A program made the position numbers and the translations under genes. The notes beneath the pieces were generated by a model. The model made no database searches. It was not told where the DNA came from and saw only the letters and a program-made list of their open reading frames with translations. From NCBI GenBank assembly GCA_964638715.1, contig CAZWZF010000006.1:62001-126000 (forward strand): DNA of 64,000 nucleotides, in the 5' to 3' direction. Shown in pieces: positions 43,774-52,360 of this stretch. Position 1 is the first letter of the stretch, and every line of letters starts with the position of its first letter. The DNA comes from JBAXQQ01 sp037131695 (GTDB taxonomy: Bacteria; Armatimonadota; Hebobacteria; CAIYQO01).

Positions 43774-44990
43774 ACCTGTTAGAATCCGTTTATGTAGCTT
43801 TAGAAGGTTTGAAAGCGAATAAATTACGTGCATCACTTACCATGTTGGGCATCATTATCGGCGTAGGGTCGGTAATCGCCATGCTTGCCATTGGCCAGGG
43901 TATGCGCAAAAAAATGATGACGCAAATTGAATCAATGGGTACAAATGTATTGATGGTTTTTTCCGGATCAACTTCCCGTGGCGGTGTAATGGGCGGTATG
44001 GGCAGTCGGCAAAATCTTACTTTAGATGATGCTGATGCCATTCTAAAAGGTTGTCCATCAATAATAAATGCTGTACCAGAGGCATCGCGTAACGCCCAGG
44101 TAAAATATGGCAATAAAAACACTAATACCTCTATCCTTGGCAGCGTTCCGGCATTTCTATCTGTGCGAAATTTCAAATTGGCAGATGGCAGAGTATTTAA
44201 TGAACGCGAAGTTAAAGCTATGCAGAAAGTAGCAGTAATCGGACCTACTACTGCTACGAATCTTTTTGGTACCAGCAATCCTGTTGGCAAGATCATCAGC
44301 ATTAAAGGTTCGAAATTTAAAATTATTGGATTATTAGTAGCGAAAGGTGCATCCAGCGGCTTTGGCGGTGACCCGGACGATCAGGTAGTTGTTCCGGTTA
44401 CAACTGCTATGCGCAGATTATTTGGCCTGCGCTATGTACGTTCAATAAATCTTGAAGCTAAAAGTATGGATGTAATGGATGTGGCAACTGATGAAATTAA
44501 AAAAGTGCTGCGAAAAACCCACAAGATAGCCGATGGTGCCGATGACGACTTCACTGTACGCAACCAGGCAGAAGCTATGACAATGGCAAGCGATATATCT
44601 GGCATGATCACTGCTTTTCTGGGTGGCATCGCCGCTATATCGCTGCTGGTTGGCGGTATCGGCATTATGAATATAATGCTTGTTTCAGTGACAGAACGCA
44701 CCCGTGAAATAGGTATTCGCATGTCTGTCGGGGCTCGCCGTCATGATATTCAGACGCAATTTCTGGTAGAAGCGTTGGTGATATCTTTTGTAGGCGGTAT
44801 AATGGGCATATTGCTGGGTGTGCTCATTGCGTGGATAATGGGACAGGCAACAGGATGGACGATAGCAATAACGCCATTCTCGGTTATTCTGTCATTCGGT
44901 TTCTCAGCATTAATTGGTATAGTATTCGGCATTTATCCGGCATTAAAAGCCTCGCGGCTGGACCCGATAGATGCGTTAAGATACGAGTAA
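43770..44990 (+). CDS. ABC transporter permease, MacB type
   Basis: 406 residues. The first membrane helix (about 18-40, RASLTMLGIIIGVGSVIAML) is followed by a periplasmic MacB_PCD-like domain (about 50-265) and an FtsX-like core with three helices (about 275-300, 330-360, 365-395). The conserved GGIGIMNIMLVSVTERTREIG and IRMSVGARRHDI coupling motif are present. With the ATPase it should drive the mechanotransmission-type pump through the adaptor and TolC. Confidence 0.93.
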   Translation: MNLLESVYVALEGLKANKLRASLTMLGIIIGVGSVIAMLAIGQGMRKKMMTQIESMGTNVLMVFSGSTSRGGVMGGMGSRQNLTLDDADAILKGCPSIINAVPEASRNAQVKYGNKNTNTSILGSVPAFLSVRNFKLADGRVFNEREVKAMQKVAVIGPTTATNLFGTSNPVGKIISIKGSKFKIIGLLVAKGASSGFGGDPDDQVVVPVTTAMRRLFGLRYVRSINLEAKSMDVMDVATDEIKKVLRKTHKIADGADDDFTVRNQAEAMTMASDISGMITAFLGGIAAISLLVGGIGIMNIMLVSVTERTREIGIRMSVGARRHDIQTQFLVEALVISFVGGIMGILLGVLIAWIMGQATGWTIAITPFSVILSFGFSALIGIVFGIYPALKASRLDPIDALRYE

Positions 44991-45004
44991 AAAAGGAGCA
45001 TAAA

Positions 45005-45832
45005 ATGTCAAAGAAAAACTTAATTATTGCGATTATTGTACTTGCAGTTATCGCAGGTGGGGTAATGTACTTCACTAAGTCAAAAAGTGGCAGTACTGTA
45101 AATGGCAGTTTTGGTGGAAATAACACCAGTAGTGCCAATGGCGGCGCTGCAGGTGGTACTGATATGCGCGCTCAGATGGAACAGTTCCGCGCTGACCACA
45201 AATTCACATTTCAGCTAACCCGTTTAGTCGGCAATATCGGCAGATTAGATGGCGAAACTGATACCCCGCTCACTCAGGATCAGGCAAAAAAGATTCTTGC
45301 TCAACTGGAACCATTGCGCAAGGCAACATCAATGAACCAGGATGAAGCGAAAGACAACATCAAAAAATTGCAGGAAGTTCTTACAACTGACCAGCGCGAC
45401 AACATTGCGAAGATGAAAGAACGCACCCGCAGATTTAATGGGCCAGGCGGTGGTGGCGGTCAGGGTGGCGGACAAGGCGCGGCTGGCGGCCAAGGCGGCC
45501 AGAGTGCTCCCGGTGCTGCTGGAGCTGCTGGTGGTCAAGGCGGTCAAGGCAGACGCGGCGGCGGCTTTAAAATGGAACAGAATTTCAACCCATTCAGTTC
45601 CACAGGCAACGAGCGCATGGTAAAACGGTATGACAAGTTATTTGCCGCGTTTAAAGACCGTGCTGATGGCAAGCCTGCTGTTAAATTAACAGATGAACAG
45701 AAAAAAGCAATGGAAGCCGGTAATGGTCGTGGCCCAGGTGATGGCGGTGCAGGAAAAACTACCACTGAAGGCCCTGGCCCCGTCGGTCCAGACGGCGGCG
45801 GCGGACCACCGCCTCCACCCCCAGGCGGCTAA
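45005..45832 (+). CDS. Glycine-rich membrane-anchored protein, last gene of the efflux operon
   Basis: 275 residues; AAAAGGAGC precedes the ATG at 45005, 14 bases after the permease. A membrane anchor (about 5-22, NLIIAIIVLAVIAGGVMYF) leads to a Gly/Asn/Ser linker, a charged helical part (about 60-140: LTQDQAKKILAQLEPLRKAT, LTTDQRDNIAKMKER) and a glycine/glutamine tract (about 148-185). A second helical part (RMVKRYDKLFAAFKDRADGK, LTDEQKKAMEAG) precedes a GGGGPPPPPPGG end. The LT..Q helices recall Spy/LTxxQ-type periplasmic proteins, without certain homology. It is probably in the periplasm as an accessory or sensor of the pump. I do not recognise the family. Confidence 0.8.
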   Translation: MSKKNLIIAIIVLAVIAGGVMYFTKSKSGSTVNGSFGGNNTSSANGGAAGGTDMRAQMEQFRADHKFTFQLTRLVGNIGRLDGETDTPLTQDQAKKILAQLEPLRKATSMNQDEAKDNIKKLQEVLTTDQRDNIAKMKERTRRFNGPGGGGGQGGGQGAAGGQGGQSAPGAAGAAGGQGGQGRRGGGFKMEQNFNPFSSTGNERMVKRYDKLFAAFKDRADGKPAVKLTDEQKKAMEAGNGRGPGDGGAGKTTTEGPGPVGPDGGGGPPPPPPGG

Positions 45833-45841
45833 TTAAAGAGT

Positions 45842-45884
45842 AAAAACTCCCCTTGTACCGTAATGCGCAAGGGGAGTTTTATTT
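45842..45884 (+). terminator. Terminator of the efflux operon
   Basis: AAAACTCCCCTTG and CAAGGGGAGTTTT pair perfectly, followed by ATTTATT. It lies ten bases after the stop of the last gene. Confidence 0.88.
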
Positions 45885-45940
45885 ATTGAATAAATAATCT
45901 TTCTATAAGATTTATTTGCATAAGAATAGCAAAAATGTAT

Positions 45941-46082
45941 AGTCACCGTGTGGGGACGCAAGTCCGGCGGATTTCCCCATAATCTATCATTTTAACTACT
46001 CGCCAATCAGGAGATTGGCATTCCCGATAAGTTAACTTTGCTGTAAATCAAGCCGGACTTGCGTCCCTTTCACACGGTGACT
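45941..46082. mobile_element. 142-bp MITE-like element with AGTCACCGTGTGG ends
   Basis: The left end AGTCACCGTGTGGGGACGCA (continuing AGTCCGGC) pairs with the right end across nearly 28 bp (46052-46082). Inside is a small palindrome GCCAATC-AGGA-GATTGGC (46002-46019), which recurs at 58881. It is non-coding. The outermost 13 bases are the same as those of the 755-bp unit at 51510. Confidence 0.85.
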
Positions 46083-46154
46083 GAATTTTAATATTAAAAT
46101 CGTGACTTTTATTGTTCGGATTTGATTGCTAACTGCTATAGGTCTACCAAAAAT

Positions 46155-46190
46155 GGAAACCCCGATGATATACTGTTTCATCGGGGTTTC
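46155..46190 (+). terminator. GAAACCCCGATGA hairpin
   Basis: GAAACCCCGATGA pairs with TCATCGGGGTTTC around a short loop, followed by AGGTTTCCTTTGT. It could terminate transcription, though the T tract is poor and no gene ends nearby. Confidence 0.5.
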
Positions 46191-46465
46191 AGGTTTCCTT
46201 TGTCATTCCTATTGAACTCCCATCCAGAATCTCTGGTCTATATTAAATGTACTTCGGACCATACGCTTTCCGGTCAGTTAGCTTTTGTAAGCTGTTGATA
46301 TTGGAGAACTTGTCTCCTGTTTTTTGCCGGTTATTCGTAATGGTGAAAGCACCATTCTATTATTATTATCGACTTGTTTTTATGCATCTAAACAGTTATT
46401 TCATTAAATTTTGAAAATATTTTCGTATAAATGTGTATGTATTATAGCAGGTTAATAATTTACTC
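46191..46465. other. AT-rich spacer without recognised features
   Basis: No gene, hairpin or clear repeat is seen; open frames are short and lack ribosome sites. Confidence 0.5.
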
Positions 46466-46494
46466 GTGACAGTGAGTGATTTCCGCGCTATAAT
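46466..46494 (+). promoter_or_regulatory. Promoter of the GxGYxYxYP-like gene
   Basis: GTGACA (46466-46471) and TATAAT (46489-46494) with a 17-bp spacer; the start at 46529 has GGGGGATAT before it. Confidence 0.75.
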
Positions 46495-46528
46495 GACAAC
46501 TGTATAGATTACCAGATTTGGGGGATAT

Positions 46529-49500
46529 ATGAAATTTAAGCTATATATATTTTTACTGTGCCTGCTGCCAACGCTGATATTTGCGGTACAGCCTATATCA
46601 TTGCAGGTTGTTGATTTGCGCAGTAAAGTTGCAGATGCTGACTTTATGACAAAAATGATGTCGCTGCAGGGAGCCATTAATCGCCAGGTTGAGCGCAACC
46701 TACCAGCGATTTTCCTGATTCGCAGCAACAGTGATTCATATTGGGCAGATGTATTAACAAATACATATCGGCTGAAACGCGAAAATTTATCCGCAGACCA
46801 GGTAATCGAAGCAAACAAAGCTAACTTAAAATTTCAAGTTCTATACACCGCAACTGATAAACCGTGGAATCGTTCTGTAGCCGTGGCTTTTGCCGGGGTA
46901 TCTGACGAAGCAGCGATTGCAACTACTGAAGACCTGGGCCTGCCTGCATTGGATTTCCCGAAGGATGGATGGGATAACCGGGTGGACGCCTATAAATGGG
47001 AAAAACAGAATATTGGCGAAAAAGCAGTTAAAGAATGGCTGGGATTATTGCCGGAAAACGGCAGCGCAATATTAGACCTGGTTGCTGTTAACAAGATGAT
47101 GGCAATCGACCTGGACCCGGCAGAGGAAGCCGAAAAAGCACTGCTGGAAGAGTTTATAAAAGATGTTAAAGATGGCGGTAAAATTATCGGATATCCTGAC
47201 AAGCGTGTCGATAGTGTTGACACCGCCCAGGTTAACCTGATGGAGATAATTGGCGACCGCGATCTGCGTTATTTGCCTGCCCGCACTACCGGCAACCTTT
47301 CATGTTTCATGCGTTTTGAATCCGTCCGTCCGTATCGCCAGTGGCGCGATGAAATTGTTCCTTTCAAACAAACAGAAGATAAAAAATACCCGAACTGGCT
47401 GGTGCTGATTTACGATGGCGGAAACCCTAATTATGATGGCGCGCAATCCATTGATAACGCGATGTCGGTACTGGCATTATTGGATGACAGCGCGATTAAA
47501 AAAATCCCGGTTGGTATTGAAGTGCCGATGACTATTAATGAACTGGCACCGCCAATCTATTCGCAGCTTATCGCCCGCCAGCGCTCCACCATGGCGGAAC
47601 TGTTAGCCGCGCCAAACGGCGACGGTTACGCACTGCCAATATCTATGGCTGATAACAGCAATTATATTATCAGGTCCGCCGAAATCGGCAAAAAGTTAGA
47701 TTTAAACAGTGTGGTGTCATTCGATAATTCAGCGGAATCGAAAAAATGCAAAGGATTATACGATATGATGTCCGCCGCCGGATGGCGCAGCACATTTTTA
47801 TACCCCACTAAAAACTTCACCGAAAAGCGCGCCGGCACCACCGGAGCGTTCGCCGGATTTGCCGCTCTCCTCGGTTTTGACAGTGCGAACAGCCCGGCTG
47901 ATTTAATGAAAATACTGGATACGAAAAATGAAAGCAGTTTCCGCGTAGTATTCATTAACCCCAATGGCATACCACCCGCGGTGTTAAAAGGTTTATTGCC
48001 GGAAATTGAAAAAACTAATACCGTAATCAGTCCCAGCCAGGCGGTTAGGGAATTGGAAGAATATACCCGAGTCAACAAATTGCTGGATGGCAAAGGCCGC
48101 GGTGAGCCGACACTTATAATATCAACACCGGTTGTTGTCGGTGGCGAGGCTCCGCAGGTATATTCGCCAATTACCGTGAATGTCCGCGTATCGGCCGGCG
48201 GTGGCGCACCCAATGTAATGCTGGCGCGCCTGCAATACGAAACGCCGGATGGTCGGGTAGGCGCAGTTGATATGGTTAAGACTGGAAAGGCCAAAGAATA
48301 TATCTGGACTGCCATAGTGCCGCCATCATTGCAGGAAGGAACTTATCGTATTCGCGCCCGCATGGTTGATGGCGTTCAGGCGGGGATATCATACTCGCCG
48401 GCGTTAGAAATAAAATTTGCCGCTCCCGATCTTGATGGCGATGGCGCAAACGACGCGTGGGAAAGCTACCTTGGCACTAACCCGGCGAAAGCAGACACTG
48501 ATGGCGATGGGTTGCCGGATGGCATAGACCCGCAGCCATTAATCAGAAATACCAATATTCAGCCGCTGACCCCATCATACAGCGCACCGGCAGATAAAAT
48601 GATTCTGGCGGATCCCGGCACCAGCGTAATGGGCAATGACGGCCGCGACATACCGGCAGGAACAACTATTATCTATAAATTGCCCGTCGGCGATATCGGC
48701 ACCAATATTGCTACTCTGCGCATAGTAACCGCCAGCGTGGTGGAAAATGCCGGCCGCAGCAATTGGGTAACGGAAGTTAAATACTCCAAACTTTCACCGG
48801 AAATACTGGCAAATGGCAGCATGAATATTAAGTTCCCGGTTCAGGATAAAGCCATCAAGGTGTTGTCTGTCGGGTTGATAAGCAATCCAAAAGGCCCGTT
48901 CCTTGATAATATGGAATTAACTTGCGCAGATAAACGCGCTATTGATATCCTGCCCGGTAAAATGCCTATCGCAATTAAGGCTGTCGTCTACTCGCCATTA
49001 GGAATAAGCGAAGCTAAATTAATGTATGGCTCATCCTCAAAATCCCTGCAAAAAATTGCGCTTCAGGGAGATCGCCTGAAATCAATCTTTACTGGAGTAA
49101 TCCCGCCGCAGCCGGATGGAACTGTACTGGTATATTGCATTTATGCGAAGGATAACGAAGGCAACGAATCCATCACGCCATTACAGGCCGTCACCATTGG
49201 CAGAAACAAGGCGCACAGCGTTGCGCTGCTGGCTGGCCGCGAATTGACCGGCGATATGCGCAATGACCCGTTATGGAATGGAACTGGTCATGGCACCATA
49301 GCCACATCCGCCATCGATACCTGCAGCATGATTTACGGTCGTCCCGGTACCTATTCCGTATGGGCATTGGCTGCCCCGCGCGACCGCGGCATCACTGTGA
49401 AAGTCGAAAGAAAATCAACCGCCGCATCCACAAATGACCTGCTGATGAACGGAACCATTAACGCAAATCAGCCGGATGGATGGTACCGTGTCGGCGGCTT

Positions 49501-49948
49501 TACCATACAGGAAGGAACAAAGTTAAATGTTAGTGTCATGGCGACAGGATTTGCCGGCTATGCCGGATATGGCGAAGTCATTCTCACCCAGGACAAATCA
49601 TTCTCGCCGCCGGCAAAGAATGTGCTGATAGATTGGGTAAACGGATTATCAATAACCGGAATAGAAAACGGCATGGTATTAACCCGCCCGATAACAATTA
49701 ACGCCTTCGCCACCGGCAACATCGACGCCATTCATCTGACTACAAAGAGGGAAGGAAACGGTGTAAGCAATGGGGGCACCAAACCGATGACTGTCAGTTC
49801 AGATGGCCATCTGGTGTTAGACCCGGCAGACTTGGTAAGCGGAGATTACATAATAGTTATCAGCGGCGACGCCATGTATATGAACGGCAACACCCCCATA
49901 ACATCCCAATTAGTACAAAAAGAATTCATAATAAGTTTGCCGAAGTAG
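46529..49948 (+). CDS. Large secreted protein with GxGYxYxYP-like region and calcium-binding repeats
   Basis: 1139 residues with a signal peptide (MKFKLYIFLLCLLPTLIFA). About 20-520 has the course of the GxGYxYxYP putative glycoside hydrolase family: an early SLQGAINRQVERNLPAIFLI, YWADVL, then YPNWLVLIYDGGNPNYDGA. The glycine/tyrosine signature itself is not obvious, so the assignment is tentative. About 555-630 is Ig-like. About 635-672 has aspartate-rich TSP3-type repeats (LDGDGANDAWESYLGTNP, ADTDGDGLPDGIDPQP), which bind calcium. The rest is a chain of beta domains (one with SVWALAAPRDRGITVKVERK). It is likely an extracellular glycan-active or adhesive protein. Confidence 0.75.
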   Translation: MKFKLYIFLLCLLPTLIFAVQPISLQVVDLRSKVADADFMTKMMSLQGAINRQVERNLPAIFLIRSNSDSYWADVLTNTYRLKRENLSADQVIEANKANLKFQVLYTATDKPWNRSVAVAFAGVSDEAAIATTEDLGLPALDFPKDGWDNRVDAYKWEKQNIGEKAVKEWLGLLPENGSAILDLVAVNKMMAIDLDPAEEAEKALLEEFIKDVKDGGKIIGYPDKRVDSVDTAQVNLMEIIGDRDLRYLPARTTGNLSCFMRFESVRPYRQWRDEIVPFKQTEDKKYPNWLVLIYDGGNPNYDGAQSIDNAMSVLALLDDSAIKKIPVGIEVPMTINELAPPIYSQLIARQRSTMAELLAAPNGDGYALPISMADNSNYIIRSAEIGKKLDLNSVVSFDNSAESKKCKGLYDMMSAAGWRSTFLYPTKNFTEKRAGTTGAFAGFAALLGFDSANSPADLMKILDTKNESSFRVVFINPNGIPPAVLKGLLPEIEKTNTVISPSQAVRELEEYTRVNKLLDGKGRGEPTLIISTPVVVGGEAPQVYSPITVNVRVSAGGGAPNVMLARLQYETPDGRVGAVDMVKTGKAKEYIWTAIVPPSLQEGTYRIRARMVDGVQAGISYSPALEIKFAAPDLDGDGANDAWESYLGTNPAKADTDGDGLPDGIDPQPLIRNTNIQPLTPSYSAPADKMILADPGTSVMGNDGRDIPAGTTIIYKLPVGDIGTNIATLRIVTASVVENAGRSNWVTEVKYSKLSPEILANGSMNIKFPVQDKAIKVLSVGLISNPKGPFLDNMELTCADKRAIDILPGKMPIAIKAVVYSPLGISEAKLMYGSSSKSLQKIALQGDRLKSIFTGVIPPQPDGTVLVYCIYAKDNEGNESITPLQAVTIGRNKAHSVALLAGRELTGDMRNDPLWNGTGHGTIATSAIDTCSMIYGRPGTYSVWALAAPRDRGITVKVERKSTAASTNDLLMNGTINANQPDGWYRVGGFTIQEGTKLNVSVMATGFAGYAGYGEVILTQDKSFSPPAKNVLIDWVNGLSITGIENGMVLTRPITINAFATGNIDAIHLTTKREGNGVSNGGTKPMTVSSDGHLVLDPADLVSGDYIIVISGDAMYMNGNTPITSQLVQKEFIISLPK

Positions 49949-49954
49949 GACTCA

Positions 49955-49986
49955 ATTAAAAATTAAAAATGCAAAATTAAAAATTA
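49955..49986. repeat. AAAATTA heptameric repeat
   Basis: AATTAAAAATTAAAAATG followed by AAAATTAAAAATTACG, almost the same as at 16020 and 38500; it starts right after the stop of the preceding gene. Confidence 0.75.
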
Positions 49987-50060
49987 CGGGGTATCTGCGA
50001 GACCCTGTAATTTTTTTTGCCATCACCTCAATTTTTAATTTAATTTGCCATTTCCACCCT

Positions 50061-51041
50061 TCACTCTTTAACTATTTTTGTCGCTTCATCCAGCACTTTT
50101 CCTATTATTTCATCAAGATTGCCGTTTTCGAACTTTATGCCGGCTGCGGCGGCGTGGCCGCCACCACCAAATGTGCGAGCTAACAGGCCGACGTCTATTC
50201 CACCGCGAGAGCGCAGGCTGACACGCACCACGTTGTTTCTTTCTGAAAATAAGATTGCTATTTTATTGCCATCTACTCTACGTACAAAGTCGATGATTCC
50301 TTCGGTGTCTTCGCTTTTCGCATTGCAGCCGGTGTAATCTTCTGCCCGCAGAATTGCCCAGACTAATCTGTTATCAGCGGTTGATTTTATCGAGTTCATC
50401 GCACATTTCAACAGGTCAAAAGCCTCGCGCTTCATACTTTCGTATAGGTGCAGGTTGATTCCCGTCACGTCTGCGCCGGCGTCCATTAATGCGGCGGCAA
50501 TACGGTGAGACTCGGCGGTAGTATTGCCAAAGGAGAATTTGCCGGTATCGACGGTCAGTCCCGCCAGCAATGCCGTCGCTATTTGCTGGGTAAGGGAACA
50601 ACCCAACAATGGCAATAAATGATATATCAACACCGCGGTTGCCGGTGCAAGGGTATCAACAATTGCGAGATCAGAATCGAAGTTATCGTTAAAATGATGG
50701 TCGATTTGAATGATTAGATGTACACCGCGGCTTTTTAACCCGCTTATTTCTTCAGTGCTCAACCCGCATCGCTGCAGGTTTGATGCGTCAACAAATACCA
50801 ACAGCGGTGGTAAAACTTCGGGTAATTCGCGAATGAATTGAGTATCGCCTATCATGAACTTACAGAAATACGGAACGCCATCTTTCAAAAATGGTGTTAC
50901 TTTAATTCCCTTATCCTGCAATGCCAGGGTAATTCCCATCAGCGACCCTATCGCGTCGGCGTCAGGGCTGGTGTGGCTAATCACTATCGCTTCCGGGTAT
51001 TTTAATAATTCCAGTGCTACGATGGCGGCTTCCGTCAGCAT
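50061..51041 (-). CDS. nrnA: Bifunctional oligoribonuclease / PAP phosphatase NrnA
   Basis: 326 residues of the DHH/DHHA1 family. It degrades short RNAs and, in many members, pAp. Active-site motifs are HTSPDADAIGSLMG, the DHH in IQIDHHFND, and the substrate loop FGGGGHAAAAG near the C-terminus. Its ATG overlaps the TAA of rbfA by one base (TAATG). The rbfA-nrnA order is common. Confidence 0.94.
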   Translation of the reverse strand: MLTEAAIVALELLKYPEAIVISHTSPDADAIGSLMGITLALQDKGIKVTPFLKDGVPYFCKFMIGDTQFIRELPEVLPPLLVFVDASNLQRCGLSTEEISGLKSRGVHLIIQIDHHFNDNFDSDLAIVDTLAPATAVLIYHLLPLLGCSLTQQIATALLAGLTVDTGKFSFGNTTAESHRIAAALMDAGADVTGINLHLYESMKREAFDLLKCAMNSIKSTADNRLVWAILRAEDYTGCNAKSEDTEGIIDFVRRVDGNKIAILFSERNNVVRVSLRSRGGIDVGLLARTFGGGGHAAAAGIKFENGNLDEIIGKVLDEATKIVKE

Positions 51042-51418
51042 TATTCTTCCTCGGTTTCTGTTTCTTTAGCTTTCCCCTGTTCTTTTACCTGGTTCAACAA
51101 GTCAAATATTCGTGCGCCGCGTTCCAGCGAATCGTCAAATAAAAACTTCAATTCCGGGGTGTGGCGCAGTTCCAACTGGCGGGCAACCTCGCCGCGCAGA
51201 AAACGCGACGCGCTGGTTAATGCCAGAATGGATGATTTGCGTTCTTCAGTAGTGCCATACGCACTGATATAAACCTTTGCCTGTTTTAAATCGAATGAAA
51301 GCACGATGTCAGTAATTGAGACCATCCCCAACCGCGGGTCATTCATATCTTCGCGAATGATACGGCTCAATTCCTCTTTCAGCAGCTTATTCATTTTTTG
51401 TAATCGTGTTGCGCTCAT
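51041..51418 (-). CDS. rbfA: Ribosome-binding factor A
   Basis: 125 residues. It assists 30S maturation, particularly at low temperature. RLQKMNKLLKEELSRIIRED, DPRLGMVSITDIVLSFDLKQ and LRGEVARQLELRHTPELKF match the KH-like RbfA fold. GGAGAG stands seven bases before the start and a TATAAT at 51442-51437 (minus) is a likely -10. The C-terminus is charged (KAKETETEEE). Confidence 0.95.
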   Translation of the reverse strand: MSATRLQKMNKLLKEELSRIIREDMNDPRLGMVSITDIVLSFDLKQAKVYISAYGTTEERKSSILALTSASRFLRGEVARQLELRHTPELKFLFDDSLERGARIFDLLNQVKEQGKAKETETEEE

Positions 51419-51509
51419 ATACTCTCCAACATATTAATTATACCAAATTTTTCAGATATTATTCATAGAGTGTTTTTAGTCGTATAATATAGCATCACTA
51501 TAAAACAAC

Positions 51510-52264
51510 AGTCACCGTGTGGAACTGGGCGGGAGCCCGGCGAAATCCACATTTCTTTTCATTTGTTTTTCATTAAGTAATAATTATCTGTTTTTGTTGT
51601 ATAAATAAAATTGGATAGAGACATGAAGAATGTTATTGGTCGCAGCCCGGCGAAATCCGGTATAAATAGAAAATTTTTCAAGGATAATTTCTGAAATGAA
51701 CGAATATATACAAAATATGGAGAATACAAATATGAAAAAATGGCATTATTTATTAATAATCTTCATCTTGTCATCAATTGCGGCGATGGCTAATCCGATA
51801 CATATATATATAACACTTTTTGGTACTGATACTGACAGAAATACTAAATTCTTCTTATTACTGGGGATAACTGTTGCATTAGCATTGGAATACCTGACTA
51901 TTCGTTTGTTGTTCGGCAGGAAAATCACTATAAAGCAAACTTTGATTGCATTTATTATAATTCATATAGTTTCTTACCCAATAACGTTGCTTGTCAGTGG
52001 CTTTTTTGGATATTACGCAGAAATTATTCCAATGATATTTGAGCCATTTTTGTATATCTATATTTTAGACGATTTTTACAAAATAAAAATTAATCATATT
52101 ATACCAAAGGTAATTGCTGCAAATCTTGTCAGTTTTGTAGCAGGAATATTTATATTTGATTTTTTATCTCATGAAATGGTGAAAAAATATAGCATTTTCA
52201 ATTATTTTTAACAGAGAGATACAGTTTGGTTAGCCGTGCTCTCGCACAGTTCCAAACGGTGACT
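51510..52264. mobile_element. 755-bp unit bounded by AGTCACCGT-type inverted repeats, carrying one gene
   Basis: The left end AGTCACCGTGTGGAAC (51510-51525) and the right end GTTCCAAACGGTGACT (52249-52264) are inverted with 15 of 16 matches. Short GC palindromes lie just inside (GGGCGGGAGCCC on the left). A second GCCCGGCGAAATCC (51646-51658) repeats one near the left end (51534-51547). The only gene inside is the membrane protein at 51732. No transposase is present. The ends match those of the 142-bp element at 45941. No target duplication is visible. Confidence 0.7.
51732..52211 (+). CDS. Small polytopic membrane protein inside the inverted-repeat unit
   Basis: 159 residues from the ATG at 51732, with GGAGA eight bases upstream; an in-frame ATG at 51696 is the alternative. 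Four to five hydrophobic segments are visible, e.g. WHYLLIIFILSSIAAMANP, FFLLLGITVALALEYLTIRL and TLIAFIIIHIVSYPITLLV. A signal-peptide-like A-M-A before the first loop is possible. The DNA is markedly AT-rich compared with the housekeeping genes. I do not recognise a family. Being the only cargo of a terminal-repeat unit, it may be a passenger gene. Confidence 0.7.
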   Translation: MKKWHYLLIIFILSSIAAMANPIHIYITLFGTDTDRNTKFFLLLGITVALALEYLTIRLLFGRKITIKQTLIAFIIIHIVSYPITLLVSGFFGYYAEIIPMIFEPFLYIYILDDFYKIKINHIIPKVIAANLVSFVAGIFIFDFLSHEMVKKYSIFNYF

Positions 52265-52296
52265 ATTCTTTATACGCATCTGTATATTAATAAAAA

Positions 52297-52327
52297 ATCC
52301 CCCCAACAAAAAACATGTCAGGGGGAT
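52297..52327 (-). terminator. Terminator of the Gfo/Idh/MocA gene
   Basis: On the minus strand ATCCCCC pairs with GGGGGAT and six T residues follow. It lies just beyond an ACTATTT heptamer run (about three units, 52333-52355). Confidence 0.87.
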
Positions 52328-52360
52328 ATATTCAACTATTTACTATTTACTATTTAATTC

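Noticed and set aside
39649..45832. Naming the pump macAB-tolC
   Set aside because: ATPase and permease are separate genes, the adaptor is atypical and nothing shows the substrate, so gene symbols would imply more than is known.
47662..48315. 217-codon open frame on the minus strand
   Set aside because: Antisense to the GxGYxYxYP-like gene, which has a signal peptide, promoter and domain pattern; the antisense translation has no family signal.
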